Shown here: piece by piece, positions 36,764-45,539 of the stretch | How positions within the stretch are numbered: the first letter of the stretch is position 1 | Layout: each line of letters begins with the position of its first letter | Made by a program: the position numbers and the translations under genes | The notes under the pieces: model-generated | Databases searched by the model: none | The model's input: the letters and a program-made list of their open reading frames with translations, nothing else | What the model was told of the DNA's origin: nothing | DNA from: Selaginella moellendorffii | Taxonomy: Eukaryota; Streptophyta; Lycopodiopsida; Selaginellales; Selaginellaceae | Direction: 5' to 3' | Length of the DNA: 64,000 nucleotides | Assembly (NCBI RefSeq): GCF_000143415.4 | Contig: NW_003314276.1 | Coordinates: forward strand, 2,282,962-2,346,961

Positions 36764-38545
36764 ATGAGAAGGAGATGTGCGCTCTGTGCAAGGTCGGGCT
36801 GCCAGGTTAGTGCCGCAGTGGGCTTCCGCTTTGCCCAGATTCAGGGGATTTCTGCCCCTTCCCAGCACCAGGACGCTCTCACGATCTATCTCAGTGCTTT
36901 GAGAGGCTGTGGCGGAGCCAGGGATTTGGATTCTGGAAGGATGATCCACGCTGATGCCGTGCAAGCCGGCGATGATTCCAACGTTTTCTTGGCGAACACT
37001 TTGATCAGCATGTATGGGAAATGCGGGAGTATGGCCGATGCTTACAGGGTGTTCCAAGGCATGGATCGTCTAGACGTGGTTTCCTGGTCGGCTCTGGTAT
37101 TGGGTTTTGCCGAGAATGGCGAGGAAGAACAAGCGCTGGATCTTTTCTCGCAAATGGAGGAGTGGACGCCCAACTCTCAGACTTTTGTAGCTGCTGTCAA
37201 GGCGTGCTCGAATCTGGCAGTCAAAGAATCCGGCAAGCTTGTCACCAGCAGGCCTGTGAAGATCGAGTCGCTGAAAAGAGGCATGGAAGTCCATTCGCGA
37301 GCCGCGAGAAGGGGCTACGTCCAAGACGATATCTTTGTAGCTGGAGCGCTGGTGGATTTCTACGCAAACTGTGGAAGCGTGCTGGATTCCAGGATGGTCT
37401 TGGATAGAACACGGTGTCACAACGCGGTGCTGTGGAATGCATTGGTTCTCGGGCTGGCGGAGAACGGGGAAGCCGAGCTAGCTCTGGAAGTTTTCTCGGC
37501 AATGCCGGGCTCTCTGGTGAACGCTCGAAGTTTTGTTGCTGCGCTCAAAGCCATGAGTTCCATAGCTGCGAAGCAAGTTGGCAAGGAAAAGATGGCGTGC
37601 CTAGAGAAGAGTCGGGAACTCCACGCTCGAGCAGCAAAGCTTGGCTACGAGTCGGATATTTTTCTCGCAAACACTCTGGTGGATTTGTATGCCAAGTGTG
37701 GGAGCACGAGTGATGCTCGGGATGTTTTCGACAGGATGACGAGCCGGAGTGTGGTTTCTTGGGGGGCACTGGTTCTGGGATACGTCGAGACTGGGAACGC
37801 GACGCTGGCTCTCAAAACGTTGTCACGCATGCAAGACGAGGGATTTACACCTTCGGCACTAGTTTTCGTGGCAGCGCTCAAGGCCTGCTGTGGAGTAACG
37901 TTGGAGCTCGGGAGAACGATCCATGGAAGCATTTGCAAAGGCGGGCTCGAGCAGGACTCGCTCGTCACCACCTCACTCATCGACTTATACAGCAAGTGTG
38001 GAAGCATGGACGACGCTCAGCGAGTTTTTGACGGCATCGCGGAGAGAGACCTGGTTTGCTGGAACGCTCTCTCGACGGGATATAGCCGCCAGGGATTCAC
38101 CACCCAGGTTTTCGAGCTCTTTTCTCAGATGCTGGAAGAAGGCTTGCAACCAAACTCCGTGACTTTCCTCGCTGTTCTTACGGCCTGCAACCATGGTGGG
38201 CTCGTCAGCAAAGGAAGGAGCTACTTTGACGCCATGTCGAGCTCCAGGTTTGGGATTACTCCCGGGATTGAGCATTACCACTCCGTGATCGATATTCTGG
38301 GCCGAGCAAACCTGCTGGAAGAGGCAGTGGCGATGGTGACGTGCATGCCTCACAAGCCCAATGCAGTAACTTGGAGAACAGTGATGAGCGCGTGTCACAA
38401 GTGGAAGAACGAGGCAGTGGCAAGGCTTGCGTTTGATGCCATCGTGGAGATGGACGAGAGCGACGCTGCAAGCTACATGCTGATGGCCAATTCGCTCTAT
38501 GAAAATCGTGACAAAGTTCCACTAGAACGGAGAACCGTGAGTTAG
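36764..38545 (+). CDS. PPR protein, PLS class, truncated E domain
   Basis: A single open frame of 593 residues. The P-L-S triplets are clear: SGRMIHADAVQAG, FLANTLISMYGKCGSMADA, DVVSWSALVLGFAENGEEEQ, and similar modules repeated to about residue 520. The end region EHYHSVIDILGRANLLEEA and KPNAVTWRTVMSACHKWKN leads into the start of an E motif (AASYMLMANSLYE), then a short tail. There is no DYW deaminase domain. The last codons overlap a possible donor (GTGAGT at 38537). Splicing to the AG at 38661 would replace the end by AIMKDV and stop. The role is organellar RNA binding by family; the target is unknown. The N-terminus is rich in Arg, Ala and Ser and could be a transit peptide. Confidence 0.88.
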   Translation: MRRRCALCARSGCQVSAAVGFRFAQIQGISAPSQHQDALTIYLSALRGCGGARDLDSGRMIHADAVQAGDDSNVFLANTLISMYGKCGSMADAYRVFQGMDRLDVVSWSALVLGFAENGEEEQALDLFSQMEEWTPNSQTFVAAVKACSNLAVKESGKLVTSRPVKIESLKRGMEVHSRAARRGYVQDDIFVAGALVDFYANCGSVLDSRMVLDRTRCHNAVLWNALVLGLAENGEAELALEVFSAMPGSLVNARSFVAALKAMSSIAAKQVGKEKMACLEKSRELHARAAKLGYESDIFLANTLVDLYAKCGSTSDARDVFDRMTSRSVVSWGALVLGYVETGNATLALKTLSRMQDEGFTPSALVFVAALKACCGVTLELGRTIHGSICKGGLEQDSLVTTSLIDLYSKCGSMDDAQRVFDGIAERDLVCWNALSTGYSRQGFTTQVFELFSQMLEEGLQPNSVTFLAVLTACNHGGLVSKGRSYFDAMSSSRFGITPGIEHYHSVIDILGRANLLEEAVAMVTCMPHKPNAVTWRTVMSACHKWKNEAVARLAFDAIVEMDESDAASYMLMANSLYENRDKVPLERRTVS

Positions 38546-39188
38546 CAGCTTACCGGGGATGGATCATTCATATCGATGATGGTTTCCAGGTAAGTTTTTC
38601 CTCGTTAGAGTTTGCATCTTGTTTGTGCTCACGCTTTTAAACATTCTTTAATGTTTTTCAGGCGATCATGAAAGACGTGTAGCAATTTCGCTGGTGCGCC
38701 GGACAGGATATTTTGGAAAGACGCAGTCAACAAGCACAAAGACATGGTACGATAATGGTTTCAAATCGTCCTTTTTATCTGAGGTGCGCACTGCTCGATC
38801 AGGCATGGGTCCCGAATGGAAGATCTGGTGCTCATACACGCAGTCACAAAAATTGGCTCCAGCGGCGTGTGCTTAGAAATTCCGAGAAGGAGAGGGGCCC
38901 GTCCGGCAAGAAAATTCTTCTGGAAAGATCAAGGCATGGATTTTGGTGGGATTTTCGCTTTTCATCAGCAGCGGCCGTGGACTTGAAGGAAGATCTTCCA
39001 CCAGCGGAAAAGAAGGAAAGGAGAAAAATCAACCAATCAATCATCCTGGTGGGTATTTAGCCGAGGAGGTGCGGTGATCGGTGCTCTAAGACAGCCGTAG
39101 TCTTGAGAAGCAAGTACACAGGACTGAGGAGGAGAGGACTCTCCTGTTTTATCTTCCGGAAGGAGAAGTAGCTCTTCTTCTTCCTCGT
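38546..39188. other. spacer between PPR and ATL genes
   Basis: Holds a likely 3' UTR intron of the PPR gene (to 38661) and the leader of the ATL gene. Short frames at 38694-39060 have no recognisable motif. The part nearest the ATL start is CT/GA-rich (CTCTTCTTCTTCCTCG), typical of a plant 5' leader. Confidence 0.45.
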
Positions 39189-39218
39189 ATGGACACAGGG
39201 ATATGGGATCTCCGGTGA
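39189..39218 (+). promoter_or_regulatory. nine-codon upstream ORF overlapping the ATL start
   Basis: ATG at 39189 opens a 9-codon frame ending in TGA at 39216-39218. It lies in a different frame from the main start at 39203 and overlaps it. Ribosomes that use it would pass the main ATG, so it could reduce translation of the ATL protein. Confidence 0.5.
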
Positions 39219-39991
39219 TGGTTTCTTCGTGGCTGATTTTTCTGGTTCTAGCTGCTATTTATCACAGCCATGGTGAGTTCCAGCGCCTTGGAGGCGACGA
39301 GAAACCACATGTCAAGTTTGATGGATCTCCGGTGGCTCCCGAGCTCGATGATTCTTCGTCCAAGAGATCAAATGCAACTAGTCTGGCTTCCAGGGGCAAT
39401 GGTGGCGTCAATGTGCTAGCAGCTATGCTCGTCACGGCTTCCTCGGTCATGGTTTTCATGGCGTTTCGTCTCTCGGTATGCCGCCACTGCACTGGCTCGT
39501 CGCCAAACTCGAACGATCAGCTGGACAACGCTTTTGAGACTTCGGTAGAGGATGGCCAGGAGGCTGTGGAGACAATGACGACAGATCTACGTGAAGGAAG
39601 TGATCGTCGTCTCAAGAAAGAAGATCTCGGTTTGGGTCTCGACTCGATCGAGAAGTTTACAGTGCTGATGGACTACCAAAAGTTGATGGCGGAGAGGAAG
39701 ATGGGCAATGCGGACAAGTGTAGCGTCTGCTTGTGCGAGTTTAAAGCCATCACCGGCGAGGAGGTCCGACTTCTTCCTTGGTGCAACCATTTCTTCCATC
39801 CCGACTGCATCGACCTTTGGCTCGTCTCGCACAAGTCGTGTCCGGTTTGTCGGGGGAGTGTGATCCCGCCTGGCAGCAGTTCCACTGGGACGATCCCTTC
39901 CAGGAACTTTGGAGTGGAACCGGAATCTCCGACGCTCGAAAATGGTGGTGGACAACACTTGGTGCTTCAAGTTGACAGAAATGTGGCTTGA
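39203..39991 (+). CDS. ATL-family RING-H2 E3 ubiquitin ligase, membrane bound
   Basis: A single-exon frame of 262 residues. N-terminal signal or anchor ([13 protein letters not shown]), a short extracytoplasmic part, then a transmembrane helix ([19 protein letters not shown], about residues 70-92). The GLD motif follows ([12 protein letters not shown], about 148-160) and then the RING-H2 domain: CSVC, about 17 residues, [18 protein letters not shown] (about 173-215). All eight metal ligands are present, and the Pro before the third ligand and the Trp typical of E2 contact (DLWL) can be seen. The first loop is a few residues longer than usual. ATL ligases ubiquitinate membrane or signalling proteins, often in defence and carbon/nitrogen responses. 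Other RING-H2 families lack the TM-GLD-RING order, so ATL is well supported. Confidence 0.9.
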   Translation: MGSPVMVSSWLIFLVLAAIYHSHGEFQRLGGDEKPHVKFDGSPVAPELDDSSSKRSNATSLASRGNGGVNVLAAMLVTASSVMVFMAFRLSVCRHCTGSSPNSNDQLDNAFETSVEDGQEAVETMTTDLREGSDRRLKKEDLGLGLDSIEKFTVLMDYQKLMAERKMGNADKCSVCLCEFKAITGEEVRLLPWCNHFFHPDCIDLWLVSHKSCPVCRGSVIPPGSSSTGTIPSRNFGVEPESPTLENGGGQHLVLQVDRNVA

Positions 39992-40455
39992 TTTCAAGTC
40001 GACATGTGGTTGCTGCCACGGAACAAAGAGGTAAAATGAATATTTCGTGCCTGGAATCTTGACTGACGTTTTTTTTCTCTTCTTTGTTTCTTATCGTCTT
40101 TGTTCCTTGGCATGGCAGCTCCCAGTTCTCTTAAAAAGTCCGCATTCCACTCGCGACTCGAGGTATGCTAACAGGTGTACTCTTTCTACTTGTGAAGCAA
40201 CGCTTAAAATTGCGTTTGCCTCTACCTTTTTGTAGTGGAGAACCTCGGAAGCTATGATTTTCGAGGACTGTTCCAAGAAGAATATGAGTTCCATATCCTC
40301 CACTATGAAGCAAATGGCCTCAGTTGCTCAGTACACAAGGATTAGCATAACGGGCACGCCCTATACTTTCGTCGCTTAAAAGCTTGAGGTTCGAGGAGAG
40401 TGCCAAAGTGATGAATCTATGAAGAAAGAGGCTAATTGAGCAGCAACCCACACCA
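39992..40455. other. 3' flank of ATL and leader of the DUF1997 gene
   Basis: No additional gene was recognised. Short antisense frames are not supported. Confidence 0.45.
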
Positions 40456-41548
40456 ATGGCGGCGACCAAATTGTGGCTTCCAGCTCCAGCTCCAGCTTTC
40501 GGATTCTTCTACTCATCACTGGTACGTTTTCGTCTTTCGTCTTTGCTGGCAAGGGATGGAGTGGACTTTTTCTGTTTCATCTTTTTCTACTCTTTTCACT
40601 GTGTGTTTTAGCGACAGAGAAGAAATGTCTTCATCATGCGAGCAGCCGATGGGAAGGTTCGAAATGCAAAGCTTGCTGCGAAGCGGTGTTTGACGGTCCC
40701 GTTCCAAGATTCGTCCAGGCTCAATCAGTTTCTCTCGGAGCCCGCTGGAATGCAAATACTCATCAACACTAATGCTTTACAAAGCTATCAGAAACTCGAC
40801 GACACCACCTACAGGTTTGCTATCCATATTCATGAATAGCTCTCAAGTTGTTTTTGTTCTTTTTGTTTTCTCGATCAGATGCTGCTTGCCAAAGCTCGAC
40901 ATTCTCAAGTTCGAGGTTGCTCCGATCGTGGATTTGTCCATCGACGTTAAGGACGACGAGTGCTTGGTTAAGCTTCTCTCTTGCAAAGTTGAGGCCAAAG
41001 TTTTTTTTCTTTTTTCTTTTCGTTTCTCTTCGCAAGTTTGGGCCTGACATTTGTGAATTTGTTTTGTCTAGTTTGAAGGCTCGGAGCTTGTTGAGAAGCA
41101 GAACCAGCATTTCTCAGGTTTGTATGCGTAGCTACTAGCTCCTATGGACTGAAGGAAAGTTTGTCTTTATGTGTGGGTTTTTGCAGCTTCGATGATCAAC
41201 CATTTAACTTGGGGCTTGGAAAAGCAGCTGAATGTCAATGTAGAGCTTAATGTGTCTCTCGAGGTGCGCTTGATGATATTCTCCATTGATCTAACTCTCT
41301 GTGTTTCTTTCAGGTGTATACGCTGCCCTTCACGCTTCTTCCATTGCAAGCCGTGGAAACTCCCGGTAGCATGTAAGCTATCCTCTTCTCATGCAAAGAT
41401 TTCAGACTAAATCTACGTGTCTGTGATTTTTTCCAGAGTTCTTCAGGCCATGGTGGACAGACTTGTTCCCATTTTCCTGGACCAACTTTTCGATGGTTAC
41501 AGGAAATGGTGCTTGCAAGAGGTTCTCCAGCCCGAGCCAAGCCAATAA
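40456..41548 (+). CDS. DUF1997 family protein, 7 exons
   Basis: Exons 40456-40521, 40612-40814, 40879-40987, 41072-41117, 41187-41263, 41314-41372, 41437-41548 give 223 codons plus stop, with frame kept at all joins. Family landmarks: LNQFLSEPAGMQIL, LQSYQKLDDTTYR, LDILKFEVAPIVDLSIDV, LVKLLSCK joined to FEGSELVEKQNQHF, ASMINHLTWGLEKQL, VYTLPFTLLPLQAVETPGS, and VDRLVPIFLDQLFDGYRKW. Exon 3 could instead end nine to twelve bases later at a second GT, adding four residues; the family pattern SCK-x-EGS favours the earlier donor. Plant members of this family have no settled biochemical function, and some are predicted plastid proteins. Parts of this gene recur as broken copies at 54279-54910 and 62050-62422, which show near-identical intron sequence. 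Confidence 0.78.
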
Positions 41549-41589
41549 CAAAGAAAGAATCGTTCCACCAAAACAAAAGATAATAAAAG

Positions 41590-42090
41590 GTGATGCTCTT
41601 TGGTGAATGTAGTGATATTCCATTGAGCTCTGCATTTCTCGGGAATCATGTCTTAGATCTGGAGAGAGCAGTGGTGCGAATCTCCAGCCAGGAGAGCTAC
41701 CCAATTGCGTCCGATTACGCCCCTCTCCTCCACGAGGCCAGGTCCGTCTTCGACAAGACGGAGAGGAATCTCTTCTTGTCTCGCGCTTGCAGTGTACAGG
41801 GAGATGCTCCCCAGATCCATCCAGCCGATCGACAGCACCACGTCTGCTCGGCGCTGGGCGGATTGCCATGTACTCCATAAGCTCAAGAGTGCTTTCTTTG
41901 CAAAGATATCGTCGTCGTCGTATGATCTCTTTTATGCCCAGCACGGGCATAGCAAGCAGGCACTCTCGCTCTTTAGTTCCACCGATGCTGTGACGCTTGC
42001 AAGCCTCGGCGTGCAGCCACTTGGGACACGTGAAGCACACTTCCTGTCGAGTGTGCACAACTTTGGCGAGCGGCCAACTTTGTGGTGATC
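41590..42090 (+). pseudogene. PPR gene fragments downstream of the DUF1997 gene
   Basis: 41633-41770 reads LDLERAVVRISSQ, then LLHEARSVFDKTERNLF, a PPR-type helix pair. 41930-41975 reads YAQHGHSKQALSLF, another PPR signature, but frames change between them and the repeat spacing is lost. The same pieces in the same order occur on the minus strand at 61990-61590, next to a DUF1997 fragment. So the fragment travelled together with the DUF1997 gene in a duplication. Confidence 0.65.
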
Positions 42091-42289
42091 TCCGATATGG
42101 ATATCCGGCCACCAGGTTCCCGTCCAAAGTGTACACTAATTGCTATCCCAGCAATCCCCAAAAAGAGCCGCGGATTGCATCGGCCCCAACATTGGTTTTT
42201 CGGTCCAGCATCTTCTCGGACTAGTGCAAGACCAAACTTGCAAACTTATAGTCATCAAAGTAAGCAGGGAAATATGCCTGGGTCTGCAA
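42091..42289. other. non-coding or decayed sequence
   Basis: No gene was recognised. A short piece near 42055-42100 (GAGCGGCCAACTTTGTGG) is related to the minus strand near 55450-55480. Confidence 0.4.
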
Positions 42290-45115
42290 TTCATTCACAA
42301 GGGAGCTGATCTTGTTGCTTTCATGGGCCCAGACGTAACGTTCGAAAGTTATAGATCTCATGCCGTGTGCGAGACATAGATCGCACACCGGGGACGTGAG
42401 ATTTTCATAACACCATAGAATCTTGCAAATCGGCATGGTGTATAAGCATCCCTCGTCTGGCTTTGAATGTGAGGCACCAGAGCAAGGGAATGCCTAGCAG
42501 CAAAAGTGGAAATTAAAGCATTTGTAGCTGGGTATAAAGCTGGATTGAGGATCAGTCGATCTACCTCAAATCATTAGCACTTGCTAATGGAGCCCTCGTT
42601 ACTCTGATTGTTGGTGTATTTCAGAGACAGAGGCAGTATCTGTACACTTGGAGTTAGACAACTGGGAAGTACTGGTCTTTCTGGGCTCCAAGAGAGATAT
42701 GTGAGCCTTAAGGCAGAAAAAACTCTCTCTCAATTGAATCTATCTGGCAGTGTATATTCTTAGAATATTCATTATTTTTCTGAGGATATTATTGGCCCAA
42801 CCCTAATTTTGATCAATGATCCAAAACTTCAAAATAGTGCTGTTTTTTTGGCAAACACTGGTGACAATTTTTCAAAGGTAAACACAATTTGAAAGTGCCC
42901 TAGTGCTGAAAAACACCATTTGGTAATTGAACAATTAAGAGAAGATTCCCTATGAGGTAATTAATCATTCATCTGTACCACAATTCTATTGTGCATTTAT
43001 GGATGAAGAATGCACTTATGGATGTTTAATAAATATGATTTTACTTTATATTCATGCCATTTGCTCTAATACTACATGTAATACATCATATCTTTCTCCT
43101 ATTAGCCCAATTGAAAAAAGGGTCGTTATTTGATGAAAAAACTCTTAATGGCTATTTTATCACAATTTATTCTCAAGGTTCTAAACATTTTTAGTGAGAG
43201 TATATTCAAATCTCATTTTATAATCATATATACTACACTTTGCTTATAGTGATATTCATATTTTTGTGGCAAAAAGCTTTATAAATCTTAGTTTATAATA
43301 TCATGACCAACTTTGGAGAGACTTAGTGTTTAAGCTTGAATAACTCATTTGATTAAATTACGTGATCTAATTGAAACTTAATAGAAAGTATAAATGATAA
43401 TGAATGCTAACATGGTAAATGTTCTTTTAAATAAGGGGTTTCCATAAAGGTTTTAGCATAGACTCTATAAACATCATAATCATGCAAAATGAGCAGAGAA
43501 ATTCTATGTTACAGTGCAATAAAATGTGTGGTGTGTACAAGAGAACTCTACCATGGAAGGTTGGTTGACTTAGTTCTGATTTGCAACATGGAGGCCCACG
43601 TGGGAAAAAGGAATGGATGATGTGGGGAGACAGTATGAACTAAAAAGAATTCCTAAGTATAAAAGCCTCTCTATGGTATTGCTATGATCCCTCATGCATG
43701 TTTGTCCTCGTGGCTCTGGCACACCACCTTTTGTAGGATCTCCAGCTCCTAGTAGAGGTTGCCAGTGCTGGCAAATAGCACTCCATCTGCGTCAGCCTTG
43801 CTACCAGCTTGAGCATGCCTCACTGCGCAGCCAGATCATCTCCTCGGTGCTCAGGGATAAAGATCTTTGCCTTGGTCACCCTGCCACTACCACACTGCTT
43901 TCGATTTTTTTGCTATTGAGGCTACTTCCCAATCCTATCCCAAACAGCAATCTAGTGATGATGCCTTGAATCATCCTCATACTTCCACATTTTAGGCACA
44001 CAGCTAGGGCTTTGCATTGAGCAGACAAAGAACATGTTTTCATACTTACAGATTTCTTTGGCTTGGCCATGCTGTCTTGCCACATCATCAATTCCTTTTT
44101 GCCACATGAGCCTCTATGTTGCAAATCAGAACGAGTTTTAACATGAGGCGTTATTGTGCTTGGTTGAGCACTCCATCTGCACAAGTAGTAATAGGAGTAA
44201 TGTGTTCCTGCTCCCTTTTCGGGTTTGTCCTTGGATATCCATAAGTATGAAATGGATTTGGATTAGCTCTCTCATGCAGCCTGCACATATTCCTAACTGA
44301 GCTCTTCTGAGTTTCATACATGCCACACATCTTTGTTTTGCCTTAAGGCTCACATATCTCAGTGGCCACACCAGCTTGACCATCTGGAGGGAATGACAAA
44401 TTAACTGTTGTGAAAGCAGTGTGAGAGTTATCCAGAAAAACAAGTACTTCTTAGTTGTCTAACTCCATCTGTATGGGTGCTGGAAGTGCCCTCTAAGGCT
44501 GCATTAGCAACTGCATTAATGGTTTGAGCTAGATCAGTGATCATCACTCCTGCTTGTAAAGATTCATAAAGTAATTTCTTCTTCTTACTCTGACAGACGG
44601 TTTAGGAGCAGACAATGTTGGATATGCATTGGCTTGATATAGATCACTGTCCACCACCTTAAAATACTGATGAACAAATTTGTGATTTGGTGAAGCAAAC
44701 AAAATCTCCCTGAACCAAAGCTGCCTGCCTCACCCACATGGAAGCCAAATCCAGCTTTATACTCTTCTATTTCCACTTGCCCCTAGGTATTCCCTTCCCC
44801 TGACGCATTGCATTCAAAGCCAGAGGAGACAGAAAGGCTATGTGATTTCATGCCACAAAGAGACATTGTCTCCTAGGAAGCTTGATGGTTATATACACCA
44901 TAGAAATTTGTATAAAGCCCAAGAACTTGAAGATTCTATGCAGACAGATTTCTACACGTGTGGACTTCAATGCCTGTAGCATATGCGGCATCTGGAGTTT
45001 TTGCTCGTACACCAGTCTCTTGGGACACAAGACCTTATGACCATCATAGCTTTCAAAAATTATGTCTGGACCCATGAACTCTCTTGAATTCATGCAGTGC
45101 ACTAAATCCATCATG
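42290..45115. repeat. large imperfect inverted duplication
   Basis: The left arm at about 42290-42720 is the reverse complement of sequence at about 44390-45115. Matching blocks include FMGPDVTFESY (left) against FMGPDIIFESY (right, minus strand), TATAAAGCTGGAT, GTTAGACAACT and ATATGTGAGCCTTAAGGCA. A second pair, 43566-43655 and 44035-44135, shares CTGATTTGCAACAT and GGAATTGATGATGTGG-like blocks. The arms have diverged and carry deletions. The encoded peptide (MGPDIIFESYDGHKVLCP) is not one I recognise. It is probably an old transposon or gene fragment pair. Confidence 0.65.
43691..44030. other. spacer of the inverted duplication, no gene recognised
   Basis: A less AT-rich stretch with a chance 91-residue frame. 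No motif was recognised. Confidence 0.35.
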
Positions 45116-45539
45116 CGAGGTTATTGTGCTTGGTTGAGTTTAACAACCAAAGCCACAAGCCTGTGAGAACTCGTATTGCTCCTCTCTCCAATTAGTTCTC
45201 TCCTCTACTCTGTTTTTTGGTGAAGTGGCTTTTGATTTGTCTTTGGGGGCTATGCAATTTAAGGGTTCTTTTATCCGGCAATCTGTCTGTACATTATTAA
45301 TCACTTCTATTAAACATAAAATGTTAATGTCCATGGCAGTGACAGATCTTTGAGTCAAGATGACAATTAACTTCTGTGTGGACAATGTGAATTTATCCAG
45401 AAAGACACTGGAAGTTGTCTAACTCCACGTGCTGGTAGTACTAGTGGTGAAGTGATTCTCAGAATCTGAAATCCTATTGGTCAGGCTGTTTAGTTGTCGA
45501 TTTAATCTCACAGGCGGTCGTCGCGGACGGCTCTGATAC

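Noticed and set aside
41402-42136. 244-residue minus-strand frame
   Set aside because: Antisense across the last DUF1997 exon and PPR fragments; its sequence has no family pattern.
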